A DNA stretch of 18,353 nt from CAZTBB01 sp964611755 (GCA_964611755.1 CAZTBB010000034.1:1-18353), one strand, 5' to 3'; positions 7,343 to 15,406 are shown, numbered from the stretch's first letter. Translations and numbers: made by a program. Notes: generated from the letters alone by a model not told the origin.

Positions 7343-10300
7343 TTAAGAACATGTATTAATTGCCCTAAGTGTACAATAGCGCGCCGTACAATTATCACAG
7401 TCCCCATTCACCGCATCATGTGCCGGCGATGCATTACAATCACGTGATCTACTATGTCGTCTGACACAACCACGTGTTGCCCCTTGATCAAACAACCACT
7501 GATGAGCTTGGGCTGCGCAGTTTTCTATGCTACTTGTGTCATTTGAAATTCGAACATCACGATGCGGATTATGACTTCCGCCGCACACCGGCTCCGGAAC
7601 ACGTGGATCATCGCTGCAATCATAGGTGCTAACATTTGCGCAGCATGTTGGGTTAGCTCCGCCATTCAAACCATCACAGCTCCAGCTTCCATTTGACAGA
7701 TATGTGGGCGATCCCGCTGAACAAGCGCCCGGCCTGCTAAATGGCCAGTACGAACCGAGGAATGATCCCCCAGCATCAGAACCACAAACGCCATCGACCG
7801 CAACCTCACAGGCATTGGCGAAGGTAATCGTATCTGTTTGCACCCATGCCCCTAAAGGACGGTCATCTGTGTCCGTCGACGACACCGAATAACCCGTAGC
7901 CTCAACCTTTTCAAGCAAGACACGTGTGGTGTTTGTTGAATCACTGCTGAATGGCTCGCACGGACAGAATATATCTTCTCTTGCGAGCCTATCCCCAGTG
8001 CCGTCATCTTCCGGACAATTCTCACGCTCTCCAAATTGCTCGTTTCTGACCGATGTCCGGTAAACCTCATAACCATCTGTAACAGGCACAATATCATATG
8101 TCGTTGTTGTACGTCTGGTTGTATAGGCACAAACACTTCTTGGCTCTGTTGTCGTGGACTCTCTGTAGGTTGTCACAGCAAAATCATGCGGCGATGACCC
8201 ACAACTGCCGGGTGGACTTGGCTTTGGTGCACTACAGGTTGTAGAACCGCTTCCATTGGCACAGGTCCATTCCCAATCATCCACCGGATCGGTCACAGCA
8301 CTTGGGCTACCCTGCGCACAGAGATTAGAGCTCGGTGCCGTGCTGGTTGTCACGCCATTGGCGGACCCACAGGCCGGAGGAGGATCCAAAACAGGTGCCG
8401 AACAATTATCAACCCCATAGCTATTTGTACAATCCCATACCCAGTTTCCGCCGGACGTGGTCACCGCAGATGCAGATCCTACCGCACATAAATTCATATT
8501 TGGTTCAATCACAGACCCTGTTCCATCGGCGGTGCCGCAAACTGGTAATTCCGCCGGTGTTACATTGGCCGAACATGTCGGCGAGTCAAGACCGCCTGGG
8601 CCACTGCCCTCACAGACCCATGTGTAAGTTCCGCCTGTTGATGTCGTTCCGGCAAATGTCATGGTTGAACTACCATCGCCCGCTGAACAACGCTCGGAGC
8701 CGGATGGGCCGGAAACGCCCCAATGATCCCAAGCCTCTGTTGTCCCGTTGGCCGATCCGCAAACACCGTTGACGGTTGCCGTTGCAGGCGCAGAACAATT
8801 GTCTGTACCAAGGCCGCCTACACAATCCCACAACCAGTTATCGCCTGATCGTGTAACTGACGTTGCCGACCCTGTATCACACAGGTTGGATGACGGTGTT
8901 GTTGCCGAATATACCCCATCAGCAGGTCCACACGCACCCGGATCACATGCCGGTGTGCCTGTATCCGGTCCCGTACAGCTCTGTGTTAATACAGGCGAAC
9001 CAGAACAAAACATATCAGCCACAGTAATACCGGATGGCGTATTCTGACACACAGCCGTCCTGTTCTGTGTTCCATCAGGAGGACTACAATTGACTGAGCA
9101 CGGCCCCCATGCCCCATAAACCCAGCCATAAACCTGACAGGCCGCACTTGGGTCAGAAAAGGATGTACAGCTCTGGCTTGGAACCGGTGATGGAATAGAT
9201 GTCGGCGATGCTGCACACTCCGCCGCAGCTGTACCATCCGTAATGAGCGCACCGTCGCTGCGCTGACAACCATACTGCATGTCTTGTGTCCCGGCCCCAC
9301 AGCTATTTGAGCATGCGCCATATCCAATTTCGACCCACTCACAGCTTAGCGTACATGCCCTTTGCTGTGTTGCACCAGCACCAAGATTGTCAGGTGTAAA
9401 ACCCAACGCGTTATTACATATATTATTTGCGACAATCGCATTTGTATTCAAATCACGGCAGGCTAATGTCCGGTCCTGCGTTCCGCCGCCCGCACAAGTT
9501 CCAGCACAGGCATCCCAGCTGCCGACAACCCATTCATAATGATTGGCTCCCGCCTTGTAAGCAAAATTTGATGAGAAGAAATTTGCATCATCCGTATAGG
9601 TTTTATAAACATTCGCAGTAAACGTCGTGTCATTATCACTAAAACAATTATCACCGGAATTGGATGCCAGATTACAGGCCTGGACTTGCGCGCCCGCAAT
9701 TGTAAAGGCACCGTTACGATCGGGTCCGTTACTGATCACCGCAAAAACCGCAGCATTTTCTACATCTGCCATACCATCGACAGGATCAGAAGGATCAGGC
9801 GTCTGAATTGTGATCGCCCCGGGCAGATTGACATTTGTAACCCCATCTGTGTGTGATGATGTCACAGCGTATGTGTAACGGTGACCAAAGCCATCAACAA
9901 TATATTGATCCGGCAAGTTAAGCGTTCTGACGGGCACGGCTCCCGTCCACACAGTGCCGCCAATATTATTCGTACCCGCAACGGCGGCCGCGCCATCACA
10001 CGCCCCGCCCAAAATTTCCTGCCCGAAGGCCGTTCCACCAACGGCCTGGTCGACGCCTGTCGTCATCGATGCCGGACAGGGATAGCGTCCATTTTCATTT
10101 GCAAATTTTTCAAGCGCTCTTTCTATCTCCAAGCGCTGGCTTTCTGTTACATTTGTTTTTTCAAGGGCTTGCTGCTGCTGAACCAAACTAAAACCTGCGA
10201 CAAACATTATTCCCGTTACCATGATGAATATCGCCATGGTCACCAGCGAAAATCCGCGATTATCGTGAATAATTTTATTTAGTGCGTTTCCGTTCAACAT
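7343..10300 (-). CDS. Giant pilin-like protein with TSP1-like modules and cysteine-rich repeats
   Basis: The protein has 985 residues. The start is supported by GAGGGG eight bases upstream. Residues 1-45 carry a prepilin-type signal, RGFSLVTM, with predicted cleavage at G16/F17, but mature position +5 is Thr instead of Glu. Residues 46-250 are homologous to the pilin-like protein at 1434-2600 (GRYPCPAS; VRTLNLPDQYIVDGFGH). Three thrombospondin type 1-like modules follow, starting at Trp257, Trp322 and Trp393, with the W-x(4)-W-x(2)-C-x(3)-C...GTQ..R...C pattern. Then come repeats of the CGSANG...NLC...NW.WDC...NCSAP type, each with four cysteines, at about 457-504, 514-578, 588-635, 644-691 and a divergent one at 839-888. 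A unique Thr/Arg-rich insert lies at 700-835 and a Cys-rich tail at 895-985. I count about 58 cysteines, implying disulfide-stabilised exported domains. An adhesive role is inference. Confidence 0.86.
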   Translation of the reverse strand: MLNGNALNKIIHDNRGFSLVTMAIFIMVTGIMFVAGFSLVQQQQALEKTNVTESQRLEIERALEKFANENGRYPCPASMTTGVDQAVGGTAFGQEILGGACDGAAAVAGTNNIGGTVWTGAVPVRTLNLPDQYIVDGFGHRYTYAVTSSHTDGVTNVNLPGAITIQTPDPSDPVDGMADVENAAVFAVISNGPDRNGAFTIAGAQVQACNLASNSGDNCFSDNDTTFTANVYKTYTDDANFFSSNFAYKAGANHYEWVVGSWDACAGTCAGGGTQDRTLACRDLNTNAIVANNICNNALGFTPDNLGAGATQQRACTLSCEWVEIGYGACSNSCGAGTQDMQYGCQRSDGALITDGTAAAECAASPTSIPSPVPSQSCTSFSDPSAACQVYGWVYGAWGPCSVNCSPPDGTQNRTAVCQNTPSGITVADMFCSGSPVLTQSCTGPDTGTPACDPGACGPADGVYSATTPSSNLCDTGSATSVTRSGDNWLWDCVGGLGTDNCSAPATATVNGVCGSANGTTEAWDHWGVSGPSGSERCSAGDGSSTMTFAGTTSTGGTYTWVCEGSGPGGLDSPTCSANVTPAELPVCGTADGTGSVIEPNMNLCAVGSASAVTTSGGNWVWDCTNSYGVDNCSAPVLDPPPACGSANGVTTSTAPSSNLCAQGSPSAVTDPVDDWEWTCANGSGSTTCSAPKPSPPGSCGSSPHDFAVTTYRESTTTEPRSVCAYTTRRTTTTYDIVPVTDGYEVYRTSVRNEQFGERENCPEDDGTGDRLAREDIFCPCEPFSSDSTNTTRVLLEKVEATGYSVSSTDTDDRPLGAWVQTDTITFANACEVAVDGVCGSDAGGSFLGSYWPFSRPGACSAGSPTYLSNGSWSCDGLNGGANPTCCANVSTYDCSDDPRVPEPVCGGSHNPHRDVRISNDTSSIENCAAQAHQWLFDQGATRGCVRRHSRSRDCNASPAHDAVNGDCDNCTARYCTLRAINTCS

Positions 10301-10390
10301 TTCGGTTGCCCCTCATATATCTCGTTTATTACTGCATCAAAGCCCCACAGCAACATGGCTAAAAGCAGATACACTTCTAGCACATAGAAA

Positions 10391-10399
10391 ATTATACCA
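10391..10399 (-). promoter_or_regulatory. Extended -10 promoter for the giant pilin-like gene
   Basis: The minus strand reads TGGTATAAT, a perfect TATAAT with TGn extension, about 90 bases upstream of the ATG at 10300. No recognisable -35 is present. The other pilin-like gene has the same kind of promoter, suggesting similar sigma-factor use. The leader would be roughly 80 bases. Confidence 0.5.
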
Positions 10400-10401
10400 T
10401 T

Positions 10402-10429
10402 GAAAAAGATAAAATTTTATTAAATTTTA
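10402..10429 (-). terminator. AT-only hairpin downstream of the acyl-CoA ligase gene
   Basis: TAAAATTT (10410-10417) and AAATTTTA (10422-10429) form a perfect 8-bp palindrome around a 4-base loop, about 30 bases after the ligase stop. Read on the minus strand it is followed by TCTTTTTC. The stem has no G-C pairs, so termination would be weak. It also lies just upstream of the pilin -10 and could instead be an operator. Confidence 0.35.
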
Positions 10430-10459
10430 CGGAATGAGCGCCTAAATAACTGAAAACAC

Positions 10460-12154
10460 CTAATTTCCAAGCTCTTCGGCGACAATATCCTTACGGCTCA
10501 GTTTACCAATCATGGTTTTTGGCAAGGGTTCATCCCGAATTTCAATATGACGCGGAATCTCCATTTTCGAGATTTTATCGGTTAAAAACTCCTTGAGATC
10601 ATCAGGGGACAAGTCACGCCCATCCTTGCATTTCACCCATGCTTTTACGATTTCACCGCGCTGATCATCCGGCAATCCGGCAACAATACATTCTTCAACA
10701 CTCGGGTGAAGATAAATCGCCTCTTCAACATTACGCGGATAGACATTATAGCCATTGGTAATAATAAGGTCTTTGATACGGTCAACAATGGTGACATAAC
10801 CATCCTCATCCATAATGGCAATATCACCTGTATATAAGAACCCGTCTTTCAAAACATTATCGGTTTCCTCTTTCTTCTTATAGTAACCTTGCATGACTTG
10901 CGGGCCTTTCACACGCAACTCACCGCGCTCTCCGAACGGAAGCACTTTGTTTTTATCATCTTTATCGACAATTTCGACAATGGTTTGCGGGAATGGAAGA
11001 CCAATAGATCCAGCCCTATTTTGTCCCTGCGGCGGGTTCACACACACAACAGGCGAGCTCTCGGACAAGCCATAGCCCTCAACAACGACACAGCCTGTCT
11101 TTGCTTCAAAACTCTTTTTCACCTCAACCGGCAATGGTGCGCCACCGGAGATACAATAGCGCAGCGAGGTCAAATCAAAGCTGGATACTTTCTTGTGATT
11201 ATTTATCGCATTATAAATCGCGGGCACGGCCGGGAAATAATGCGGCTTCTTCTTATCGATTAACTTCAAAGTCTGATCAAGCTCAAATCTTGGCAGCGCA
11301 ACAATTTCAAAACCCATCCGCACGGAAAAGTTCATAACCCCCGTCATGGCAAAAACATGGAAGAACGGCAAAACGCCCAGCATGCGTCCCTCGCCCTCTG
11401 GCATATCGCCGCCCAGCCAGTGCACCGCCTGTTCTGTGTTGGCAACAATGTTTTTATGCGTCAGCATCGCGCCCTTAGGCACGCCTGTGGTTCCGCCCGT
11501 ATACTGGATCACCGCAACATCTTTGTCCGGATTGATTTTTTTGAGCTTCAGCTCATTATTCTGCTCAATCAAATCATGCCACCAAACCACGCGCCCGGCC
11601 GCCACATCTTTTTCATCCGGTTTCGCCAGCTCTTTACCCTTCACAAGCTTGAACAACATATTTTTGGGAAACGCCAACATATCGGTAAAACGGGCCAAAA
11701 TGATTTTATTCAACCGCGTATCGGCGAGCATCTTATCCATTTTTTCATAGAGCAACTCGAGATCGGCTGTGATCATAATCTCGGTTTCACTGTCCTCAAT
11801 TTGAAAGGCCAGCTCACGCTCGGCATAAAGAGGGTTGTAATTCACAACCGTTCCGCCCGCTTTTAAAATAGCGTAATAAGAAATGACAAAATAGGGCGTA
11901 TTGGGCAGGAAAATACCGACCTTTTGTCCCTTTTTAAGGCCCATAGCCTGCAAAGCACCGGCCAGCCTGTCAACGGCATAACCGATTTCTTTCCATGTCA
12001 TTTGCTTTCCCAGAAAGTCAAAAGCAGGACGATTTCCGTGCGCAACAATTGTATGATCCATCATCGCATAGACAGGTTGATCAGGGATTGGCAAGTCCCA
12101 ATCCAGGTTTTCTGTATAGCTTTTAATCCATGGAAAATCTTTATTATCTGACAT
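10460..12154 (-). CDS. fadD: Long-chain fatty acid-CoA ligase
   Basis: This 564-residue enzyme of the ANL adenylating superfamily activates fatty acids with ATP and CoA to acyl-CoA, for beta-oxidation or lipid synthesis. The phosphate-binding loop YTGGTTGVPKG is at about 218-228, followed by LPFFHVFAM, SGGAPLP, and GYGLSESSP (adenine-binding region). GELRVKGPQVMQGYY comes next, then YTGDIAIMDEDGY with the ribose-binding Asp, and the hinge DRIKDLIITNGYNVYP. The C-terminal catalytic Lys551 lies in MIGKLSRKD. The N-terminal MTWKEIGYAVDRLAGAL is typical of FadD-type ligases, and the length matches. The start at 12154 has AGGGA about six bases upstream. The gene is monocistronic and diverges from the cold-shock gene. 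The exact chain-length preference cannot be read from the sequence. Confidence 0.93.
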   Translation of the reverse strand: MSDNKDFPWIKSYTENLDWDLPIPDQPVYAMMDHTIVAHGNRPAFDFLGKQMTWKEIGYAVDRLAGALQAMGLKKGQKVGIFLPNTPYFVISYYAILKAGGTVVNYNPLYAERELAFQIEDSETEIMITADLELLYEKMDKMLADTRLNKIILARFTDMLAFPKNMLFKLVKGKELAKPDEKDVAAGRVVWWHDLIEQNNELKLKKINPDKDVAVIQYTGGTTGVPKGAMLTHKNIVANTEQAVHWLGGDMPEGEGRMLGVLPFFHVFAMTGVMNFSVRMGFEIVALPRFELDQTLKLIDKKKPHYFPAVPAIYNAINNHKKVSSFDLTSLRYCISGGAPLPVEVKKSFEAKTGCVVVEGYGLSESSPVVCVNPPQGQNRAGSIGLPFPQTIVEIVDKDDKNKVLPFGERGELRVKGPQVMQGYYKKKEETDNVLKDGFLYTGDIAIMDEDGYVTIVDRIKDLIITNGYNVYPRNVEEAIYLHPSVEECIVAGLPDDQRGEIVKAWVKCKDGRDLSPDDLKEFLTDKISKMEIPRHIEIRDEPLPKTMIGKLSRKDIVAEELGN

Positions 12155-12432
12155 ATCCCATCCCTATCTTTTGTTGTTATAATTTTTTAAAAATATCTTG
12201 CTGTGCAGCATTTTTGCACAATTTTTCAATGACTTTATTGTGGCGTTAATTTACTGACAGATCAATCTTTTCAGTCATTGCTCTCCAAAATATTTCTTTT
12301 ATCGCAATATGCATGCGAGCGTGTGAGGCGTTCAGATCAATAGCACTAGATTTTGGTCTGTTTTTAATACATAATCATATCAAGACTCGGGTGAATATTT
12401 AGTTACCAATCGATTTTTTTAGGATTTATATT
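12155..12432. promoter_or_regulatory. Divergent intergenic region between fadD and the cold-shock gene
   Basis: These 278 AT-rich bases carry no credible gene. A plus-strand extended -10-like TGTTATAAT lies at 12175-12183, which would give the cold-shock mRNA a leader of about 240 bases. A short inverted repeat, GTGCA/TGCAC, lies around 12207-12223. One GANTC site (GACTC) is at 12384-12388. An AGGA near 12420-12423 is the ribosome binding site for the TTG start at 12433. Long structured leaders are typical of cold-shock genes, but no specific element can be assigned. Confidence 0.35.
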
Positions 12433-12963
12433 TTGTCTTACATCGCTGAGCAAAATAATCAGGCGGCTGTATCAGAGCCACATAATGATCCCGTTACGCT
12501 CCACTTGAAATGGTTTAACGGAACAAAAGGCTTTGGCTTTGTTGTTCCCGAGGATCAAAGCTTTGATGCTTTTCTGCATGTGACAACACTACAAGAGGCC
12601 GGCATCCACTCTATCGGAGAGGGTGCCGTTTTACTATGCACGGTTTTTGATGGCGAAAAAGGCAAGCAGGTTAAGGAAATACTCGAGGTCATTGACCGCG
12701 GAACAACCCCGACAACCCCGGAGCAGCACGAAGATGGCAGTGTGACGATGGGCGGCCTTGTAAAATGGTTCAAGGAAGATAAAGGCTTTGGCTTTATTAT
12801 TCCCGATGATGGTATGAAGGATGTCTTTGTGCATCAAACCTGCCTGGAGCGATCGGAGATTGAAAGTTTGAAAGATGGCCAACGTGTCCTCGTTACACTC
12901 AAAGATGTCGATAAAGGCCGTGAAGCCATCAAAATTTCTCTGATTGACCCCTCCAAACAATAA
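12433..12963 (+). CDS. Double cold-shock-domain protein
   Basis: This 176-residue protein contains two cold-shock domains, small OB-fold domains that bind single-stranded RNA and DNA. The first spans about 21-86, with RNP1-like KGFGFVV (32-38) and RNP2-like DAFLHV (45-50). The second spans about 107-171, with KGFGFII (117-123) and DVFVHQ (130-135). A Thr/Pro-rich linker at 90-103 joins them. Two-domain cold-shock proteins of this size are common in Alphaproteobacteria and act as RNA chaperones in cold or stationary phase. The second domain keeps the canonical aromatic residues better than the first. The start is a TTG preceded by AGGA about nine bases upstream; the frame closes shortly upstream and no suitable ATG is near. 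It converges on gcrA across a shared terminator. Confidence 0.92.
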   Translation: MSYIAEQNNQAAVSEPHNDPVTLHLKWFNGTKGFGFVVPEDQSFDAFLHVTTLQEAGIHSIGEGAVLLCTVFDGEKGKQVKEILEVIDRGTTPTTPEQHEDGSVTMGGLVKWFKEDKGFGFIIPDDGMKDVFVHQTCLERSEIESLKDGQRVLVTLKDVDKGREAIKISLIDPSKQ

Positions 12964-12980
12964 TTTTAGCCATCACGTAT

Positions 12981-13023
12981 AAAAAAAACCGCCCACTTGC
13001 GAACAAGATGAGCGGTTTTATTT
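12981..13023. terminator. Bidirectional Rho-independent terminator
   Basis: AAAACCGC (12985-12992) pairs with GCGGTTTT (13012-13019), and an inner stem CTTG/CAAG closes the loop CGAA. The right side continues into T-rich sequence, and the left side has eight A residues, read as a U-run on the minus strand. It therefore serves both the cold-shock gene ending at 12963 and gcrA ending at 13054. Confidence 0.85.
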
Positions 13024-13053
13024 CTGGTTTTTTGAAATCCTAATACAGAGACC

Positions 13054-13578
13054 CTAGGCCGAGGCCACTTTCAAATCCTGATCGTCTGCCGCGTCATCTG
13101 CGGTATTATTGGCTTTATCTTCAAAATCTTCTGCCTTCAAGATACGGTTACGCGTAGCCGCCTGATAGGCCACTTTTGAATGATCGGCACAGTAAGGAAG
13201 GCCGGCAACAGATTTTCCACCGCAAAAACCAAAATTATCCTCACGCGGATCACCATGCGGCCAGCGGCACTGTCCGGCTCCAAGATCGGCCAAAGATACA
13301 GTTTCACCTGTAAAAACTTCTTCTTGCGGAATGCTCGCAGGTGCTTTGACAGCTGCTGGGGTATTCGAAGCGACTTTCTTCTCTTTTTTCTGTGGTGCTG
13401 GCTTGGGCTTCTTATTCTGTTGAATAGGAGACACACGATTTGAGAGCTTCAAACGATGGGCTTTACCAATCACAGCATTACGCGTAACACCGCCTAATTC
13501 TTTTGCAATTTCCGCGGCAGTTTTGCCCTCGCCCCATAATTTCTTTAGCAAAGCAACACGGTCATCAGTCCAGCTCAT
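13054..13578 (-). CDS. gcrA: GcrA cell cycle regulator
   Basis: This 174-residue protein matches GcrA, an alphaproteobacterial transcription factor that works with sigma-70 RNA polymerase at promoters carrying methylated GANTC sites, controlled by the CcrM methylase. The N-terminus (1-45, MSWTDDRVALLKKLW, then TAAEIAKELGGVTRNAVIGKAHRL) is the helix-turn-helix DNA-binding domain. A Lys/Pro-rich linker spans about 52-85. The C-terminal domain holds CRWPHGDP (104-111), FGFCGG (116-121) and YCADH (129-133), giving the conserved Cys104, Cys119, Cys130 and His133. An acidic tail ends the protein. GGGGAG seven bases upstream supports the start. The gene follows era on the same strand after 189 bases, so it probably has its own promoter. 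Confidence 0.95.
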   Translation of the reverse strand: MSWTDDRVALLKKLWGEGKTAAEIAKELGGVTRNAVIGKAHRLKLSNRVSPIQQNKKPKPAPQKKEKKVASNTPAAVKAPASIPQEEVFTGETVSLADLGAGQCRWPHGDPREDNFGFCGGKSVAGLPYCADHSKVAYQAATRNRILKAEDFEDKANNTADDAADDQDLKVASA

Positions 13579-13767
13579 ATCTTACTCCCCATATACGTAG
13601 CCCCAAGCGTAAGTGCTTGAAAAAATTAATAAAAACCAATTTCTTTAAAAGAGAAATTTACTCTATCAAGCTTTTTCAAATCAGGAAAGCATGGAGAAAA
13701 AAAACTTTTTGCTTATCCACATCGGTTTTTAAAAAAGTGATTTTAAAGGGTTAAAACTGAGCTGTTT
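13579..13767 (-). promoter_or_regulatory. era-gcrA intergenic region with leader hairpins
   Basis: This AT-rich spacer contains a minus-strand hairpin AATTTCT/AGAAATT (13638-13658) followed by a T-rich run (13631-13635), a weak candidate terminator for the era operon. Nearer gcrA lies a 5-bp inverted repeat, CAAGC/GCTTG (13604-13619), in its probable leader. I found no convincing -35/-10 pair and no GANTC site here. Confidence 0.35.
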
Positions 13768-14670
13768 TTAGTGCCCATCCAAGCCCATCATAGCAAGATA
13801 TTCTGCGCGCTCCGGCCAATTGGCCTGTGTCTTCACATGAATTTTCAAATGCACGGTGCGCCCCATCATCTCGGAGAGCTCTTCCCTGGCGGACTGACCA
13901 ATTTGTTTGATTTGCTGACCGCCTTTGCCTAAAACAATCGCTCTTTGCGTGTCTTTTTGTACCAAAACTTGCTGATCAATTTTAACACTACCATTATCAA
14001 ACTCTTCCCAGTTCTCAGTTTGCACAAAAATCTCGTAAGGTAATTCCTTGTGCAAGCGCTCAAAAATTTTCTCGCGCGTGATTTCGGCCGCCAACATCCG
14101 CATCGGCATATCGGTGATTTGATCTTCATCAAAGATCCACTCTCCTTGCGGCAAATTATCAACCAAAGAAGCAAGCATTGTCCCAACACCACTGCCGGAA
14201 AGAGCAGAGATCATGAAGAACGCCTCATAATCATGCAGCTCTTGAAAAGCCGAGACGAGCTCTAAAAGCTTTTCTTTTTTGATCTTATCAACTTTGTTTA
14301 AGGCCAAAACTACACGCCCGCGATCAGCAAAACGTTTGATTAAGGGCTTATTCAGCTCCAACGCTTTGGGGTTGCTTACATCCACCAAATGCACGATGGC
14401 ATCGGCCTGATCCAGCGCATCCCAGGCCGCACTCACCATCTTGCGTTCTAATGTGCGTTTGGCATCAAATACACCGGGCGTATCAATGAAAATCAGCTGA
14501 GCATTGCCTTCAATAACAATCCCCATCACACGCTGGCGCGTTGTCTGGACTTTATGTGAGACAATGGTGATTTTCTGTCCCACCAGATGGTTGACCAATG
14601 TTGATTTCCCCGCATTGGGAAGACCAATCACAGCGATAAAGCCGCATTTTTGTTCAATTGTTTCACTCAT
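13768..14670 (-). CDS. era: GTPase Era
   Basis: This 300-residue essential GTPase binds the 3' end of 16S rRNA and assists 30S ribosome maturation. The G domain shows G1 GLPNAGKST (16-24), the TTRQR switch region (43-47), G3 DTPG (63-66), G4 NKVD (125-128) and G5 SAL (155-157). The C-terminal KH domain (about 200-280) carries the RNA-binding GKGGQQIK loop (248-255). Length and domain order are standard. An AAGG that overlaps the rnc stop codon lies about eight bases before the ATG, giving a gap of only 10 bases to rnc. It is the last gene of the acpS-lepB-rnc-era block. Confidence 0.97.
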   Translation of the reverse strand: MSETIEQKCGFIAVIGLPNAGKSTLVNHLVGQKITIVSHKVQTTRQRVMGIVIEGNAQLIFIDTPGVFDAKRTLERKMVSAAWDALDQADAIVHLVDVSNPKALELNKPLIKRFADRGRVVLALNKVDKIKKEKLLELVSAFQELHDYEAFFMISALSGSGVGTMLASLVDNLPQGEWIFDEDQITDMPMRMLAAEITREKIFERLHKELPYEIFVQTENWEEFDNGSVKIDQQVLVQKDTQRAIVLGKGGQQIKQIGQSAREELSEMMGRTVHLKIHVKTQANWPERAEYLAMMGLDGH

Positions 14671-14680
14671 CGCTTGTGCC

Positions 14681-15370
14681 TTATTTCGCCTTGCTTACTT
14701 GCTCTAGAAAACTTTGCGCCGCATTCTTTTCTGCTTGCTGGCGCGAGCGCCCTTGCGCTTTAACCTCATCATAGCCTTTTACCTGCAAGCTGAGATCAAA
14801 AAGCGGCGCATGATCGGGCCCTGATTGTCCTGTAATCTTATAGGTCGGTAGAGGCAAACCTTGACCTTGCGCCCATTCTTGCAACGCCGTTTTGGGGTGT
14901 TGCGGCGGATCTTTCATCGTGTAAAACGCATCACCAAATATATGCTCGATAACGCCTTTGCATGTATCAAAATCACTATCCAGATAGATGGCCCCTAAAA
15001 CAGCCTCGAACACATCGGCCAGAATATTAACGTTCTCGGCACCGCCCGAAGCGCGCTCGGCATCTGAAAAATCAATATATGCTCCTAAATCCAGTTTCTC
15101 TGCCGATAATTCTGCGAGAAAATTACCCGCAGCCAATGAGGCCAGGCGCCGCGCAAGATCCCCTTCTGCTTCTTCTTTGAATTTATGATAGAGCACATCC
15201 GAAATTGTCAGGCCAAGCACACGATCGCCTAAAAACTCAAGCCGTTCATAATTTGTATCCGCTCCTGTGCTGGAATGCGTCAGAGCGCGTTCTAACAAGG
15301 TCTGGTTTTTAAACACATAGCCAAGCCCAGTTTGCAATGCCTGATATTTGTTATTGCTGCTATCATCCAT
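14681..15370 (-). CDS. rnc: Ribonuclease III
   Basis: This 229-residue endonuclease cleaves double-stranded RNA in rRNA processing and mRNA/sRNA decay. The RNase III signature YERLEFLGDRVL (41-52) supplies Glu42, Glu45 and Asp49. The second catalytic pair is Asp119 and Glu122 in ILADVFEAVLGAIYLD. The double-stranded RNA-binding domain occupies about 158-225 (KTALQEWAQGQGLPLPTY to RQQAEKNAAQSFLE). All metal-binding residues are intact. It lies between lepB (36 bases upstream) and era (10 bases downstream) on the same strand, the usual order in Alphaproteobacteria. No strong Shine-Dalgarno is visible at the ATG at 15370. Confidence 0.97.
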   Translation of the reverse strand: MDDSSNNKYQALQTGLGYVFKNQTLLERALTHSSTGADTNYERLEFLGDRVLGLTISDVLYHKFKEEAEGDLARRLASLAAGNFLAELSAEKLDLGAYIDFSDAERASGGAENVNILADVFEAVLGAIYLDSDFDTCKGVIEHIFGDAFYTMKDPPQHPKTALQEWAQGQGLPLPTYKITGQSGPDHAPLFDLSLQVKGYDEVKAQGRSRQQAEKNAAQSFLEQVSKAK

Positions 15371-15406
15371 GGGGTATTTTCACTTTCGAGCCCATAACCA
15401 TTCGCA

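Noticed and set aside
8335..9047. Plus-strand open frames of 99-145 codons opposite the giant pilin-like gene
   Set aside because: They lie antisense to a clear repeat-containing coding sequence, have low-complexity Pro/Arg/His-rich translations and lack family motifs and ribosome binding sites.
7343..10300. Reading the TSP1-like repeats as eukaryotic contamination
   Set aside because: The gene is one uninterrupted frame with a bacterial ribosome binding site, a prepilin signal and a base domain homologous to a neighbouring bacterial gene.
11357..11866. 169-codon plus-strand frame inside the acyl-CoA ligase gene
   Set aside because: It is antisense to a fully motif-supported ligase; its translation shows no recognisable domain.
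13579..13767. GANTC methylation sites as evidence of GcrA autoregulation
   Set aside because: I found no GANTC in the gcrA upstream spacer, and single GANTC sites elsewhere, such as 12384-12388, occur at about the chance rate.
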